From CPC320 sp002684375 (GTDB lineage: Bacteria > Pseudomonadota > Alphaproteobacteria > Rhodobacterales > Rhodobacteraceae), in the NCBI GenBank assembly GCA_965662545.1, contig CBFIHZ010000003.1, positions 84,319 to 148,318 of the forward strand: 64,000 bases of DNA, read 5' to 3'. Position numbers and translations under genes: made by a program. Below, in pieces: positions 54,392-63,483 of the stretch (position 1 is its first letter; each line of letters begins with the position of its first letter). Below the pieces are notes generated by a model. It did no database searches, had not been told where the DNA came from, and was given only the letters and a program-made list of their open reading frames with translations.

Positions 54392-55609
54392 ATGGACAGG
54401 TCAGACATCCTTGATTCAGCTTCTTCCTGGCAGCGGTTGCTTGTGGCACTGTTGATCGGTCTTGTAGCCAATGCTGGCATGTGGGCTGTGGTGGTTATCA
54501 TGCCCGCGGTTGAGGCAGAATTTGCCCTGACGCGTGCCGACACGTCATTGCCCTATATGCTGTCGATGTTGGGCTATGGGTTGGGTAACTTCATCATTGG
54601 CCGCTGGGTGGATCGGGTTGGTATTGCAACCGCGCTTACGGGTGCAAGCTTTGGCATTGCGGCAAGCTTTTTTGCGGCAACGCAGGCGGGCAATATTGGC
54701 GTGTTGGCGGCTATACATTTTATTTTAGGCCTGTTTGCAGCGGTTGGCTTTGCACCCTTGATGTCAGATATATCACATTGGTTTATCAAGTGGCGTGGGA
54801 CTGCCATGGCCTTGGTGGCCAGCGCAAATTACCTGTCAGGGGCGGTTTGGCCCACGGTGCTGGCAGGTGTGCTGGCGCAGAGCGGTTGGCGTGCGACCTA
54901 TCAGACCTTGGCGGTTATCACCATTGTTGTGGTACTGCCGCTGGCGGTGCTGCTGCGCCGCCGGGTGCCAGATAGTGCCGATGGGGCCTCGGTCGATGCA
55001 ACACCCAACAGGGGCAACATCAGAATGTCTCCGGCGCGATTGCAACTTTATTTGGGGTTTGCTGGGGTGGCGTGTTGCGTGGCGATGTCCATGCCGCAAG
55101 TGCACATCGTCACCTATTGCGTTGGTCTGGGATATGGACCCGTTGCCGGCGCAGAAATGCTGTCTTTGATGTTGTTTGGAGGGGTTTTGTCCCGCATCTT
55201 TTTTGGGCTGCTTTCAGACCGTCTGGGTGGCGTTAGAACGCTACTTGTGGGGTCCGCGTTGCAATGCCTTGGGTTGGGGCTTTATCTTCCCTACGATGGT
55301 TTGGTGTCGCTTTATCTGGTGAGTTTGATCTTTGGCTTATCGCAGGGGGGGATTGTTCCAAGTTATGCGTTGATTGTACGCGAATATATGCCTGCCGAAG
55401 AGGCAGGTGCCCGGGTGGGTTTTGTGCTGATGATGACCATTTGGGGTATGGCGCTTGGGGGTTGGATGTCAGGTTGGATCTATGACGTATCTGGCAGCTA
55501 TCAAATGGCTTTTTTGAACGGCATTGTTTGGAATTTGGTTAACATCGGGCTGGTATTGGCTCTGTTTTTTCGCAAACCTGCGCCGCTCCGGCCGATTGCA
55601 GCAAGGTAA
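54392..55609 (+). CDS. Major facilitator superfamily transporter
   Basis: A 405-residue membrane protein with about twelve hydrophobic segments. I choose the ATG at 54392 because the 36 residues before it are hydrophilic and unlike MFS N-termini. Characteristic elements are NFIIGRWVDRVGIATALTGA between helices 2 and 3 (the GxxxDRxG motif) and the repeated SRIFFGLLSDRLGGVRTLL in the second half, and GLSQGGIVPSYALIVREYMP. The pattern resembles oxalate/formate- or monocarboxylate-type (OFA/MCT) members. Substrate unknown. htpG follows after 125 bp. Confidence 0.88.
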   Translation: MDRSDILDSASSWQRLLVALLIGLVANAGMWAVVVIMPAVEAEFALTRADTSLPYMLSMLGYGLGNFIIGRWVDRVGIATALTGASFGIAASFFAATQAGNIGVLAAIHFILGLFAAVGFAPLMSDISHWFIKWRGTAMALVASANYLSGAVWPTVLAGVLAQSGWRATYQTLAVITIVVVLPLAVLLRRRVPDSADGASVDATPNRGNIRMSPARLQLYLGFAGVACCVAMSMPQVHIVTYCVGLGYGPVAGAEMLSLMLFGGVLSRIFFGLLSDRLGGVRTLLVGSALQCLGLGLYLPYDGLVSLYLVSLIFGLSQGGIVPSYALIVREYMPAEEAGARVGFVLMMTIWGMALGGWMSGWIYDVSGSYQMAFLNGIVWNLVNIGLVLALFFRKPAPLRPIAAR

Positions 55610-55734
55610 AGCCCGCACTTTCAATTGCGGGGTTGATTTAGGCAGGTTTCGGAGATTCAACCTGACACAAGCATTGAATCATTCTCAAATGCGCTTAAAT
55701 ACGGTCAGACATCAACATTGGCAGGTACACCAAC

Positions 55735-57594
55735 ATGACTATTTCCAACCATGCATTCGAGGCCGATACCGGTAAAATTCTCGATATCGTGATCAACTCT
55801 TTGTATTCCCAAAAGGAAATTTTCCTGCGAGAATTAATTTCAAATGCCTCTGATGCTCTGAACAAACGCCGTGTCGAAGGCAGCGTTGACGGCGCGCTGT
55901 TAGCAGAGACCGTCGGAGAAATTGTTCTCGAAGCGCATGAAAAGAAAAAGATCCTGAAAATTTCCGATAACGGCATTGGACTGGATGAGGCGGATATGGT
56001 CGAAGCACTTGGCACCATAGCCCGCTCGGGTACCAAGGCTTTTTTGGATAATTTACAATCCAATGATGACAAAGACGCTGGCGAGGCGAACCTGATTGGA
56101 CAGTTTGGTGTCGGATTTTATTCGGCCTTTATGGTTGCCGATAAGGTTGAGGTTGTTTCAAAAAAGGCTGGAACGGACTCAGCTTTTAAATGGGAAAGTG
56201 ATGGTGCGACCGGCTACTCTATTGAACCGGCAGAACGCGATGCAGCGGGAACAACGATTACACTTCATCTTAAAAAAGCAGATAAAGAATATGCCAGCGA
56301 TGTACGCCTAAGGCATCTGGTCAAGAAATACTCTGATCATGTGGCCCATCCGATTAAGTTGGTTGACGATAATGGCGAGATGACCACGTTAAACACGGTT
56401 GAGGCACTTTGGACGAAAGCTCCGAAAGACATCAGTCCCGAAGATTATAAATCGTTTTATAATTCGGTCGGGGCCACTTATGACGACCCGTTTTTGACCA
56501 TTCACAATAAAGCGGAAGGCGCGATTGAATTTACCAATCTGTTATTCGCACCTTCGACGCCCCCCTTTGATTTGTTTGATCCCGAACGGAATTCAAAAAT
56601 AAACCTTTATATAAATCGCGTGTTTATCACCGATGATTGCAATGATCTGGTGCCTAAATGGCTGCGGTTTCTGCGCGGTGTGGTCGATACACCAAGTCTT
56701 GATTTAAATGTCAGCCGCGAGATGCTGCAACAAAGCGTGTCCATGGGTAAAATCCGCAAGGCAATCGTTAAAAAGGTTATGTCCGAAATCAAGAAGAAGA
56801 TTAAGAAAAACAGCGAAGCCTATGATGTTTTTTGGGGTAATTTTGGCAAAGTGATCAAAGAGGGGCTTTATGAAGACAATGAAAATCGTGAAAAAATTGT
56901 TGAAATATGCCGTTTTCAATCATCGCAAAAAAGCGCCCTCATTTCATTAGAAGCCTATATTGAGGCGATGCCTGACGGGCAGTCAGATATTTATTATTTG
57001 ACCTCTGATGATATGGCCAAAGCGGTCGTGAGCCCGCATTTGGAAGGTTTTGCTGCCAAAAATATCGATGTTTTGCTGTTGACCGACCCAATCGATGAGT
57101 TCTGGATTGGGATGATGCCCGAATATAAAGATAAGAAATTCATCTCGATCAGCCGCGGTGAAATTGATATTGATAGTATCAAGAGCGATGATGCACCGAA
57201 AGAAGACAGCGCCGATGCGGATGATTATGTCGAGTTGATCGCGATGATTAAAGCCGACCTTGCCGAGCTTATTTCAGATGCGCGGATATCGAAAACCCTG
57301 ACCTCTAGCCCGTCTCGTTTGGTGGCGGTTGAAAATGGCATGGACATTCAGATGGAGCGGATGATGAAAGCGCAAAATCCAAACTTTGAGGGTGCGCCGA
57401 AAATTTTGGAAATCAATGGCGGTCACGATCTCATCAAGGCTATGCAGTCTGCGAAACCGCAAGAGCAAACAGAAATCTTAAAAGATTTGTCGTTGTTGTT
57501 GTTTGAGCAAGCACAGATATTGGACGGAAAAATACCGCATGACACGCAGGGGTTTGCCCGCCGTTTGACCAAGGTGATGCACCTCAGTCTGTGA
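55735..57594 (+). CDS. htpG: Molecular chaperone HtpG (Hsp90)
   Basis: ATP-driven chaperone. The 619-residue protein shows the GHKL ATP-binding motifs ELISNASDALNKRR, ISDNGIGLDEADMVEALGTI, IARSGTKAFL and GQFGVGFYSAFMVADKV, the middle domain with FLRGVVDTPSLDLNVSREML, and a C-terminal dimerisation domain (SSPSRLVAVENGMDIQMERM). The C-terminal MEEVD of eukaryotic forms is absent, as expected. It is convergent with the LysR gene across a hairpin. Confidence 0.97.
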   Translation: MTISNHAFEADTGKILDIVINSLYSQKEIFLRELISNASDALNKRRVEGSVDGALLAETVGEIVLEAHEKKKILKISDNGIGLDEADMVEALGTIARSGTKAFLDNLQSNDDKDAGEANLIGQFGVGFYSAFMVADKVEVVSKKAGTDSAFKWESDGATGYSIEPAERDAAGTTITLHLKKADKEYASDVRLRHLVKKYSDHVAHPIKLVDDNGEMTTLNTVEALWTKAPKDISPEDYKSFYNSVGATYDDPFLTIHNKAEGAIEFTNLLFAPSTPPFDLFDPERNSKINLYINRVFITDDCNDLVPKWLRFLRGVVDTPSLDLNVSREMLQQSVSMGKIRKAIVKKVMSEIKKKIKKNSEAYDVFWGNFGKVIKEGLYEDNENREKIVEICRFQSSQKSALISLEAYIEAMPDGQSDIYYLTSDDMAKAVVSPHLEGFAAKNIDVLLLTDPIDEFWIGMMPEYKDKKFISISRGEIDIDSIKSDDAPKEDSADADDYVELIAMIKADLAELISDARISKTLTSSPSRLVAVENGMDIQMERMMKAQNPNFEGAPKILEINGGHDLIKAMQSAKPQEQTEILKDLSLLLFEQAQILDGKIPHDTQGFARRLTKVMHLSL

Positions 57595-57610
57595 CGATTG
57601 CCAGCCGAAA

Positions 57611-57644
57611 GCGTCCAAGGGGCCAAGTCTGGTCTTTTGGACGT
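57611..57644. terminator. Hairpin between convergent htpG and LysR genes, possible bidirectional terminator
   Basis: Outer arms GCGTCCAA / TTGGACGT and inner arms GGGCCA / TGGTCT (with G-T wobbles) form a long stem around loop AGTC. It lies 17 bp after htpG and 16 bp before the LysR stop. There is no T-run, so termination is likely but not typical. Confidence 0.5.
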
Positions 57645-57659
57645 CAGAGTGCGCGAGGT

Positions 57660-58535
57660 TCAGGACCAGTCGTACCTTGTTGCTGCACGGTAGAATTGCT
57701 GAACTGCCTTGGAAAACTTTCGCCCCGGCATTGAGGCGATTTGTATGTCGCGCGAAAGTTCCGCGTCGCTGATGGGCCTCTTGATGACATTTTCGACCAA
57801 AACGGCATGCTCGGGAATGAAAGCAAATCCAAGGCCGGCGGCAACCATGGATTGGACCCAATCTTCACGCTCGGACCGAAACTTGGCATAGAGTTTGATG
57901 CCAGACGCCTCACAGATTTTCAGCATTTTAGCCCGCATTTCACACGCCAAACGATCGACATAATTATGGCCTGATAACTGCGAGAGTGTCAGCGTTTCAA
58001 AATCTGCAAGTTCATGGTTTTCAGGCAACAAAACCATATATTTTTCGCTGTACAGAGGTCGCAGAGTGTAGTCATCCATCCGCAACCCAGTCGGGTTCAT
58101 GATCGCCAGATCGATTTGGTCTGTTTCCAGTGCCTTTTGCAAATCTGGCCATGACATTTCTGTAATTTCCAATTCGCTGTCCTTGCTTTTTGCACTGTGA
58201 TTTGACATGAGCTCGGCAACTTTTTTATGGCTGACGGATGACATCATTCCAAGCCGGATCGGTTTGCGTTTCAGCAGACGAAATGAATTTGCTACTTTTT
58301 CTGCGGCTTGGGTTTTTTCGAGAATATTTTGCATTGGGACCACCATTTCGTGGCCAAAATCAGTTAAAAATACCCTGCGTCTTTCGCGAATAAACAACGG
58401 AGCACCAAGCTCGACCTCAAGGTTCTTAATCGATTTGGTCAATGCAGGTTGCGAAATATTAAGTTCGGTTGCTGCGCGGGTGAAATTCAAGCCGCGTGAG
58501 GCAGCAATGAAATATTTTATTTGTGCGAGTTCCAC
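57660..58535 (-). CDS. LysR-type transcriptional regulator
   Basis: A 291-residue regulator. The N-terminal winged helix reads MELAQIKYFIAASRGLNFTR, then AATELNISQPALTKSIKNLE and GAPLFIRERRRVFLT, standard for LysR. The effector domain has the CbnR/BenM-like pattern with RLGMMSSVSHKKV. The effector is unknown. It is divergent from the GFA-family gene across 364 bp, and LysR proteins usually control the divergent gene; a candidate operator lies in between. Confidence 0.93.
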   Translation of the reverse strand: MELAQIKYFIAASRGLNFTRAATELNISQPALTKSIKNLEVELGAPLFIRERRRVFLTDFGHEMVVPMQNILEKTQAAEKVANSFRLLKRKPIRLGMMSSVSHKKVAELMSNHSAKSKDSELEITEMSWPDLQKALETDQIDLAIMNPTGLRMDDYTLRPLYSEKYMVLLPENHELADFETLTLSQLSGHNYVDRLACEMRAKMLKICEASGIKLYAKFRSEREDWVQSMVAAGLGFAFIPEHAVLVENVIKRPISDAELSRDIQIASMPGRKFSKAVQQFYRAATRYDWS

Positions 58536-58899
58536 TTGTTACCCCTTTAAAACCGTCCCCATTTTTTTACTGATCGGTATTTATAATACTTTGCAATCGG
58601 AAATGCAATTCTCCCAAGAGAAATTGACCCATAAAGTAAACATATATGTGACTTTAAAGAGAATTTAATCAGGCCAAGGGGTCCTATCAGAAAATTTTTG
58701 GAATGTGGGCCAATATAAGATTTTTATAAGAAATGATTATATTAAGTGTCTGAAATTATTATTTTAATTTTTCTCTGGATTGGGGCATCCTTAAGTATCT
58801 ATGCCGAATTGTTATTGATGCATAGTTTAAAAACAGTTTAGCTAGGTTATTCATGGGATATACTGCGAGAAATAACGATTAAAAATAGGAGAGATGCGA
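58536..58899. other. AT-rich divergent intergenic region between LysR and GFA genes
   Basis: About 360 bp, strongly AT-rich, with a LysR-type dyad (separate entry). It should hold both divergent promoters, which I cannot place exactly. No gene seen. Confidence 0.55.
58591..58608. promoter_or_regulatory. Candidate LysR-type operator
   Basis: Inverted repeat TTGCA-N8-TGCAA, containing the T-N11-A LysR box (T58591, A58603). It lies 56-73 bp upstream of the LysR start, a usual position for an autoregulatory LysR site. Confidence 0.45.
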
Positions 58900-59325
58900 A
58901 TGCCTGGTTATAAGGGACAGTGTATGTGCGGTGCGGTTAAATTCGAAGTTCCATGCGAACCATTTGCGATGCTTGTATGCCACTGCATTGATTGTCGGGC
59001 GTGGTCTGCCAGCCCTGTCAATGGAGCAACTGCGTATAAACGCGATCAGTTGACCATCAAAAAAGGCGAGGATTTAATAAAAAGATATACCAGTTCTGAA
59101 GGCCATAATCGCTGTTGGTGCAGTGTGTGCGGTGGGCATGTATTTTCAGACCATCCGGCGTATGATCTGGTTGATGTCTATGCGTCTGTCTTAGAGGGTC
59201 TGGCTTTTAAACCCGGAGCGCATGTGCACTATGCGCAATCTATTTTGCCGATTAAAGATGGTTTGCCAAAGTTCAAGGATTTTCCCGCCGAATTGGGTGG
59301 GTCTGGTGAAATGATGGATGAATGA
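58900..59325 (+). CDS. GFA (glutathione-dependent formaldehyde-activating-like) family protein
   Basis: A small zinc protein of the GFA/CENP-V superfamily. The ATG at 58900 is preceded by GGAG at a better distance than the ATG at 58894. The 141-residue protein has the zinc ligands in YKGQCMCGAVKFEV, CHCIDCRAWSAS and RCWCSVCGGHVFSD. Family members in bacteria include true formaldehyde-glutathione enzymes and many of unknown role; this one does not lie beside formaldehyde genes. Divergent from a LysR gene, which may control it. Confidence 0.85.
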   Translation: MPGYKGQCMCGAVKFEVPCEPFAMLVCHCIDCRAWSASPVNGATAYKRDQLTIKKGEDLIKRYTSSEGHNRCWCSVCGGHVFSDHPAYDLVDVYASVLEGLAFKPGAHVHYAQSILPIKDGLPKFKDFPAELGGSGEMMDE

Positions 59326-59714
59326 TCGTTCTTGCAGTGGTGCGATGTAGCCACTGCAAAGTGGGCCTTATAGGTACAAAGGTGCATGAAACGTGCTTTT
59401 TGGTAGTAAACCCAAACATGATTATAGGACCTGTCACGCCCTAGAGGCGCAGAGATGACCGATTTGGACCCAGGCTTGGTTTTCAGACGGTGATGATAGT
59501 GATTGGGTTCATTCTATGTGCAGTAACCGGATTGTTCACACAAAGATCATGCTGGATGGGGCTGAAAGTACTTCCGCGCGTGACGCCTAATATGGCCCAT
59601 CCTCCATCTTGGGGGTTAAGACGTAAGCCCTGTTGCGTCTTTGATGTCCGATGACAGCTGAATTTGAAAAAGATTACTTGCGATCAATCCCCACCCTGAC
59701 CCTAGGAGATTATT
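59326..59714. other. Intergenic region, no gene recognised
   Basis: About 390 bp between two plus-strand genes. No long coding frame, tRNA or clear terminator seen. A good ribosome site (AGGAG) for the next gene lies at its end. Confidence 0.45.
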
Positions 59715-60341
59715 ATGTCAGACCCTAAATATGTTGTGATTACCGCTGCAAACTGTGTTGCTGCTAACCGTTCTGCAGCTCTTGATAATATGGGCGGTTT
59801 TGCTCAAGATTTGCACAATGGCACCGATGTTATGGCTATTCGGTATGGGATAGTGCAGTCGGGCCTGAACCCCGGTGCTTTGGTTTTTGTGCAGATGTAT
59901 GAAAGCCTTTCTGGCCTTGAACAGGCGATGGAGGTTATCAGCAACTCGGCGTCTTATGCCAGCTTGCTTAAAGATCAAAATGTTCAGCCCTATGTGCGAA
60001 ATATTGCTAAGTTTGCACCGGTACCTTTTGATAATGCGTCAGCCCTGCCAGCAAAATATTTGGTTTTCACCCGGGCCAAGGCTGTGACATTGACTGCGCA
60101 AGAGATGACTGAAAAAGTTGCGGCAAGCACCTCGGTTTTTGCCGCCAACGGCGCGCAAACGCTAAGGTTTGGTCAGATAATCACCGGTAATGATATTGGG
60201 CAGCATCTGCTTGGTGTCAGTTATCAGTCGATGTCAGCCATTGAGGCGACCTATGATGCGCTGGCCCAAGATACCAATTTCAGACAGCTGACGGCGGGTG
60301 TTGAGGTGAACATGCGGTCGATTATCCAGTTGTACACCTAA
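59715..60341 (+). CDS. Tandem ferredoxin-like (dimeric alpha/beta-barrel) protein (208 aa)
   Basis: A 208-residue protein made of two similar halves. The first begins KYVVITAANCVAANRSAAL and runs through FVQMYESLSGLEQAMEVISN; the second begins KYLVFTRAKAVTLTAQEMTE and runs through GVSYQSMSAIEATYDALAQD. Each fits one ferredoxin-like alpha/beta unit, so the chain may fold as an intramolecular dimer like NIPSNAP or antibiotic-biosynthesis-monooxygenase proteins. No catalytic residues can be named. AGGAG precedes the ATG. Function unknown. Confidence 0.75.
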   Translation: MSDPKYVVITAANCVAANRSAALDNMGGFAQDLHNGTDVMAIRYGIVQSGLNPGALVFVQMYESLSGLEQAMEVISNSASYASLLKDQNVQPYVRNIAKFAPVPFDNASALPAKYLVFTRAKAVTLTAQEMTEKVAASTSVFAANGAQTLRFGQIITGNDIGQHLLGVSYQSMSAIEATYDALAQDTNFRQLTAGVEVNMRSIIQLYT

Positions 60342-60680
60342 TTAAGCTTGGAATGCAGGGGGGGAGGCAAAATCTGGCCCCCCCGCCATTTTTTTGAGGC
60401 TGGCAGCCGAGAGAACGAACCCTGCACAATACTGTACAACTGGAACGCACCCTCGGTTGTTTTCCAACATCGGTGTGTCCTGGAAAAGGGACTATGCAAA
60501 CAAAGCTCCTGCATAGTCCCTTCCCGAAGTGGCAGCCGGACACATGCTGCTAAATTAAGTAACGACCAGCGTCGGCATTGTTTAATCGCCAAAGCGCTTT
60601 TTAATTTGTTTGAGAAAATTTTTTTATTTCAGATGCGTAAGCGTGATTAACGCTGCATTATTTTTCGCGTCGAATAAGCC
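60342..60680. other. Intergenic region with structured element between convergent genes
   Basis: About 340 bp between the tandem-ferredoxin gene and the AGE isomerase gene. It holds a 13-bp perfect hairpin flanked by a 7-bp outer stem (separate entry) and two copies of TGGCAGCCG. No coding frame is convincing. Confidence 0.5.
60486..60522. repeat. Perfect 13-bp inverted repeat (hairpin) within a larger structured element
   Basis: Arms AAGGGACTATGCA (60486-60498) and TGCATAGTCCCTT (60510-60522) around an 11-nt loop. Outside them TGTGTCC and GGACACA form a second, enclosing pair. No T-run follows, so a simple terminator is unlikely; a small structured RNA or a short palindromic repeat element fits better. 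Confidence 0.7.
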
Positions 60681-61952
60681 TTACTTCCCGATGTTTTTAA
60701 GAGAAAACATACGGGTTGGTTCGCGTTTCAATGGAATCAGGCAGGCTTGGATCGCATGGTAGATGTCAGGCTTGCCGACGAAGATATTATCGACAGGTTG
60801 GAGCGCTGAGTCGACTTCGGGGAACCAGCCACCTTGGCTGTGGTCGATCAAATGGTTGGTGACAAATGTCCAGACCCGACGGTACCAGATCTCGAATGTG
60901 GGATTATCGCTGACTGATTGTAAAACATGAGCCGCAGCAATCGCTTCTGCACAGGGCCACCATAGACACACCGTTTGCAGCGGGCGGTTGTTCCAATCAA
61001 GCGTGTAATAGAACCCGCCCTGTGTGTCGTTCCAGCCCAGTGTGCAGGCATTCACAAATAATGCCTCCGCAGCGGGCACCATCCAGCTGTGCCGCCGTTG
61101 ACCCAATATATACAATTCGACGAGTAACCTGCTCCACTCTAACGCATGACCGGGGGTGGTGCCTGCCGGGCGAAACATCGGATTGCCGTCATAATTATAA
61201 TCAACCTGCCAGTGCGCGTCGAAATGTTCGGGTATACGCCAGTCTGCCGCCTGTGCGTGTTCTTGGATAATCAGCTGTGCAATGCTTTCGGCCATTTCAA
61301 GATACATTGCCGCGCCGGTTGCCTGAAAAGCCGCCATCAACGCTTCGGTCAAATGCATATTCGAGTTTTGGCCGCGATACGCATCCAAAGCGCACCAGTC
61401 AGGGCTATAATCTTCGGTGGTGGCCCCGACCGCTGGTTCCCAGAATTTGGTTTGGATCACCTCGGTGATATCCGCCAGCAGGCGCTCAGCATCAGGATGC
61501 GAGGCGCGTTTTGCAGCAGAGGCGGCCAACAGGACAAACGCATGACCATAGGCCTGTTTCACCGGCTCGGGTGCGCCGCAATTATCGACGCCCCAGAAAT
61601 AGCCGCCACATTTGGTATCGCGATGTCGTGACCACAAAAAATCCATGCCGTGGTCGATTATCTTATCTGCCCCTGCGACCCCAAGGTCGCGGGCCAGAGC
61701 AAAGCTATAGATCATGCGCGTGGTATTGTGCAGATGTTGCACGGCGCCGCCCTCCCGATCACAGAACAGCGGGGTGCCATCCTGCGCCAAAGCATGAAAC
61801 CCCCCAGCCGGGTTGAGGGCTGCGGGTTGAAAAAACGCAAATAAAGATAACGCCTGATCCATCAACCACTGGCGATGTGAAGCGGATTTACTGAGTGGGG
61901 GCAGATCGTTGTCGGCCTGATCTTGCCCTTTAAAGCCGGTCTTTGCCCGCAT
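60681..61952 (-). CDS. AGE-family (N-acylglucosamine 2-epimerase-like) sugar isomerase
   Basis: A 423-residue alpha6/alpha6-barrel enzyme of the AGE superfamily, which includes mannose isomerases, cellobiose epimerases and YihS. Visible family segments are NTTRMIYSFALARDLG, KQAYGHAFVLLAASAA, the NSNMHLTEALMAAF segment with its active-site His, GTTPGHALEWSRLL, and WWPCAEAIAAAH and CLIPLKREPTRMF near the end. The substrate (mannose-type aldose or a derivative) cannot be read. It lies 23 bp after the PanE-like gene on the same strand. Confidence 0.88.
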   Translation of the reverse strand: MRAKTGFKGQDQADNDLPPLSKSASHRQWLMDQALSLFAFFQPAALNPAGGFHALAQDGTPLFCDREGGAVQHLHNTTRMIYSFALARDLGVAGADKIIDHGMDFLWSRHRDTKCGGYFWGVDNCGAPEPVKQAYGHAFVLLAASAAKRASHPDAERLLADITEVIQTKFWEPAVGATTEDYSPDWCALDAYRGQNSNMHLTEALMAAFQATGAAMYLEMAESIAQLIIQEHAQAADWRIPEHFDAHWQVDYNYDGNPMFRPAGTTPGHALEWSRLLVELYILGQRRHSWMVPAAEALFVNACTLGWNDTQGGFYYTLDWNNRPLQTVCLWWPCAEAIAAAHVLQSVSDNPTFEIWYRRVWTFVTNHLIDHSQGGWFPEVDSALQPVDNIFVGKPDIYHAIQACLIPLKREPTRMFSLKNIGK

Positions 61953-61975
61953 GGTACATTATCCTTTTCAAATCT

Positions 61976-62911
61976 TTATGTGGCCATTATCCCGCCGCTG
62001 GCATGGGGCCTGAGGAAGGCATAGACCAGATCAATGGTCGGGGTCGGTATGCCCAATCTCTGGCCGGCTTTGGCAACATACCCAAAAATGCCCTCAACTT
62101 CTATTTTTTTGCCAGCTGTGAGGTCGTGATACATTGAGGCATATAGATTTGGGGGGTAACCGGCCGCAATATCCAGTTTGGCCTGCACCAAGCCCGGATT
62201 GATAGCGACATTTTTGGCCCGTGCGACCGCGGCGATTTCTTGCAGAACCCTCTTGCCGATATCAAACAATAACGGGTCTTGCATGGCCACCTCCATTGGA
62301 ATTCTTCCCAATGTGGTCAGTGCTGCAACCTGAGCCAATTGCGCCAGCTTGTCCCAGAGCATTTCGTCGATGTCTTCGGCCAAATCTGCGACAAACCCGG
62401 CGTCGTGGCAGGCCTTGATAAATGGCACAAGGATCGGATGGTCATTTCGGCTAGGATGGCCAAAGGTCAGCTTGTGACGGTCGCCAGAGCCAAGATATGA
62501 AATGACCCCCGGTGCCTTGATCTTGGCCGAGATGCGCGCCGCGCCACTGAACACGGTGCCTGTTTCCAGAGCAGCCTCTAAACGCTGTGGTCCGTCGATG
62601 CCGTTTAACACGCTGATCACTGCCGTGGCGTCGGTCACGATCGGTTTGATCAGGGCAGCGGCAGGTTCAACATCATAGAGCTTGACGCAAAACAGCACCA
62701 CATCCACGGGTCCGATTTCTGCCGGTGTCTCCGTGGCCTTGGGGTGCGGAATGACGATTTCCGGATCTGGACCCTGCAGCCGCAATCCGCTGGTGTTCAG
62801 CGCCGCCAATTGCTGGCCGCGGGCGATAAACCATACGTCATGACCTGCCTGTGCCAGCTTGCCGCCAAAAAAACCCCCAAGGCCGCCCGCGCCCATGATT
62901 GCTATTTTCAT
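61976..62911 (-). CDS. panE: 2-dehydropantoate 2-reductase family protein
   Basis: A 311-residue reductase. The N-terminus MKIAIMGAGGLGGFFGGKLA binds NADPH; the VWFIARGQQLAAL segment, SVLNGIDGPQRLE and the C-terminal-domain LWDKLAQLAQVAALTTLGRI with the Lys at the expected position fit ApbA/PanE. The enzyme reduces ketopantoate in pantothenate synthesis, but the family also has paralogs acting on other 2-oxoacids. The pairing with an AGE isomerase makes such a different role possible; the symbol is therefore tentative. Confidence 0.82.
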   Translation of the reverse strand: MKIAIMGAGGLGGFFGGKLAQAGHDVWFIARGQQLAALNTSGLRLQGPDPEIVIPHPKATETPAEIGPVDVVLFCVKLYDVEPAAALIKPIVTDATAVISVLNGIDGPQRLEAALETGTVFSGAARISAKIKAPGVISYLGSGDRHKLTFGHPSRNDHPILVPFIKACHDAGFVADLAEDIDEMLWDKLAQLAQVAALTTLGRIPMEVAMQDPLLFDIGKRVLQEIAAVARAKNVAINPGLVQAKLDIAAGYPPNLYASMYHDLTAGKKIEVEGIFGYVAKAGQRLGIPTPTIDLVYAFLRPHASGGIMAT

Positions 62912-63242
62912 TATCTCTCCGCAGTTAGATGATTTGATATTCGCTGAGCTGGCTTAAAGGATTTTAGGCTGCCGATGGTTTGGAATATCCATAATAAAAA
63001 CGTACCGGGTGTATCGCATTTATCAAGCTGTATTTACCGACTTAGATCATGATGGCAGAGGTGTTGTAAGCGCTGTTGCGGGCTTTTTCCAAGAGCGACA
63101 TTGCATTTTTGCACAGTGACCGCCAAGAGTTGTGACCGCCAAGAGTTGTGACCGCCAAGAGGTGTGGCCCGCCAAGAGTTGACTTTTACATCTTTGTCCC
63201 ACAGATGCTCGGGAGAATAAAACCTATAGGGAGAATAAGATC
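62912..63242. other. Intergenic region with 16-bp tandem repeats
   Basis: About 330 bp between the divergent panE and small plus-strand gene. It holds four tandem 16-17 bp units at 63116-63180 (separate entry), then a doubled GGGAGAATA near the ribosome site of the next gene. No gene seen. Confidence 0.5.
63116..63180. repeat. Four tandem 16-17 bp repeats
   Basis: Units of GTGACCGCCAAGAGTT at 63116-63131, 63132-63147, 63148-63163 (one change) and 63164-63180 (one extra base and one change). They lie 63 bp before a small gene and could bind a protein or be slippage products. Confidence 0.9.
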
Positions 63243-63470
63243 ATGGCTACAGAACATTATGTTGACCGCGTTGAAAACCTCAGATTACAGGGGCCGGTGA
63301 TCACGCTGTCTTTTGTACGGGTGCAATCCGCCGAGCCGGATCAGGAGGCCCCCACTGAGGAAGTTGTCAAATTGACAATGACCACCCAGAATATGGTGAA
63401 TATGACAAATGTGTTAACCCAAGCCTTGCAGCAGATGTCATCGGGGTCTCAGACCAGTCCGACGCAATAG
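63243..63470 (+). CDS. Small hypothetical protein, possibly DUF3467-like (75 aa)
   Basis: Good start (GGGAG upstream). The sequence MATEHYVDRVENLRLQGPVI, then TLSFVRVQSAEPDQEAPTEE and VVKLTMTTQNMVNMTNVLTQ looks like a small antiparallel sheet followed by a helix with a hydrophobic pattern, as in DUF3467 proteins, but similarity is only by pattern. The tail QQMSSGSQTSPTQ is disordered. Nearby is a FadL-type gene. Confidence 0.6.
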   Translation: MATEHYVDRVENLRLQGPVITLSFVRVQSAEPDQEAPTEEVVKLTMTTQNMVNMTNVLTQALQQMSSGSQTSPTQ

Positions 63471-63483
63471 GTCGATCCATCTT

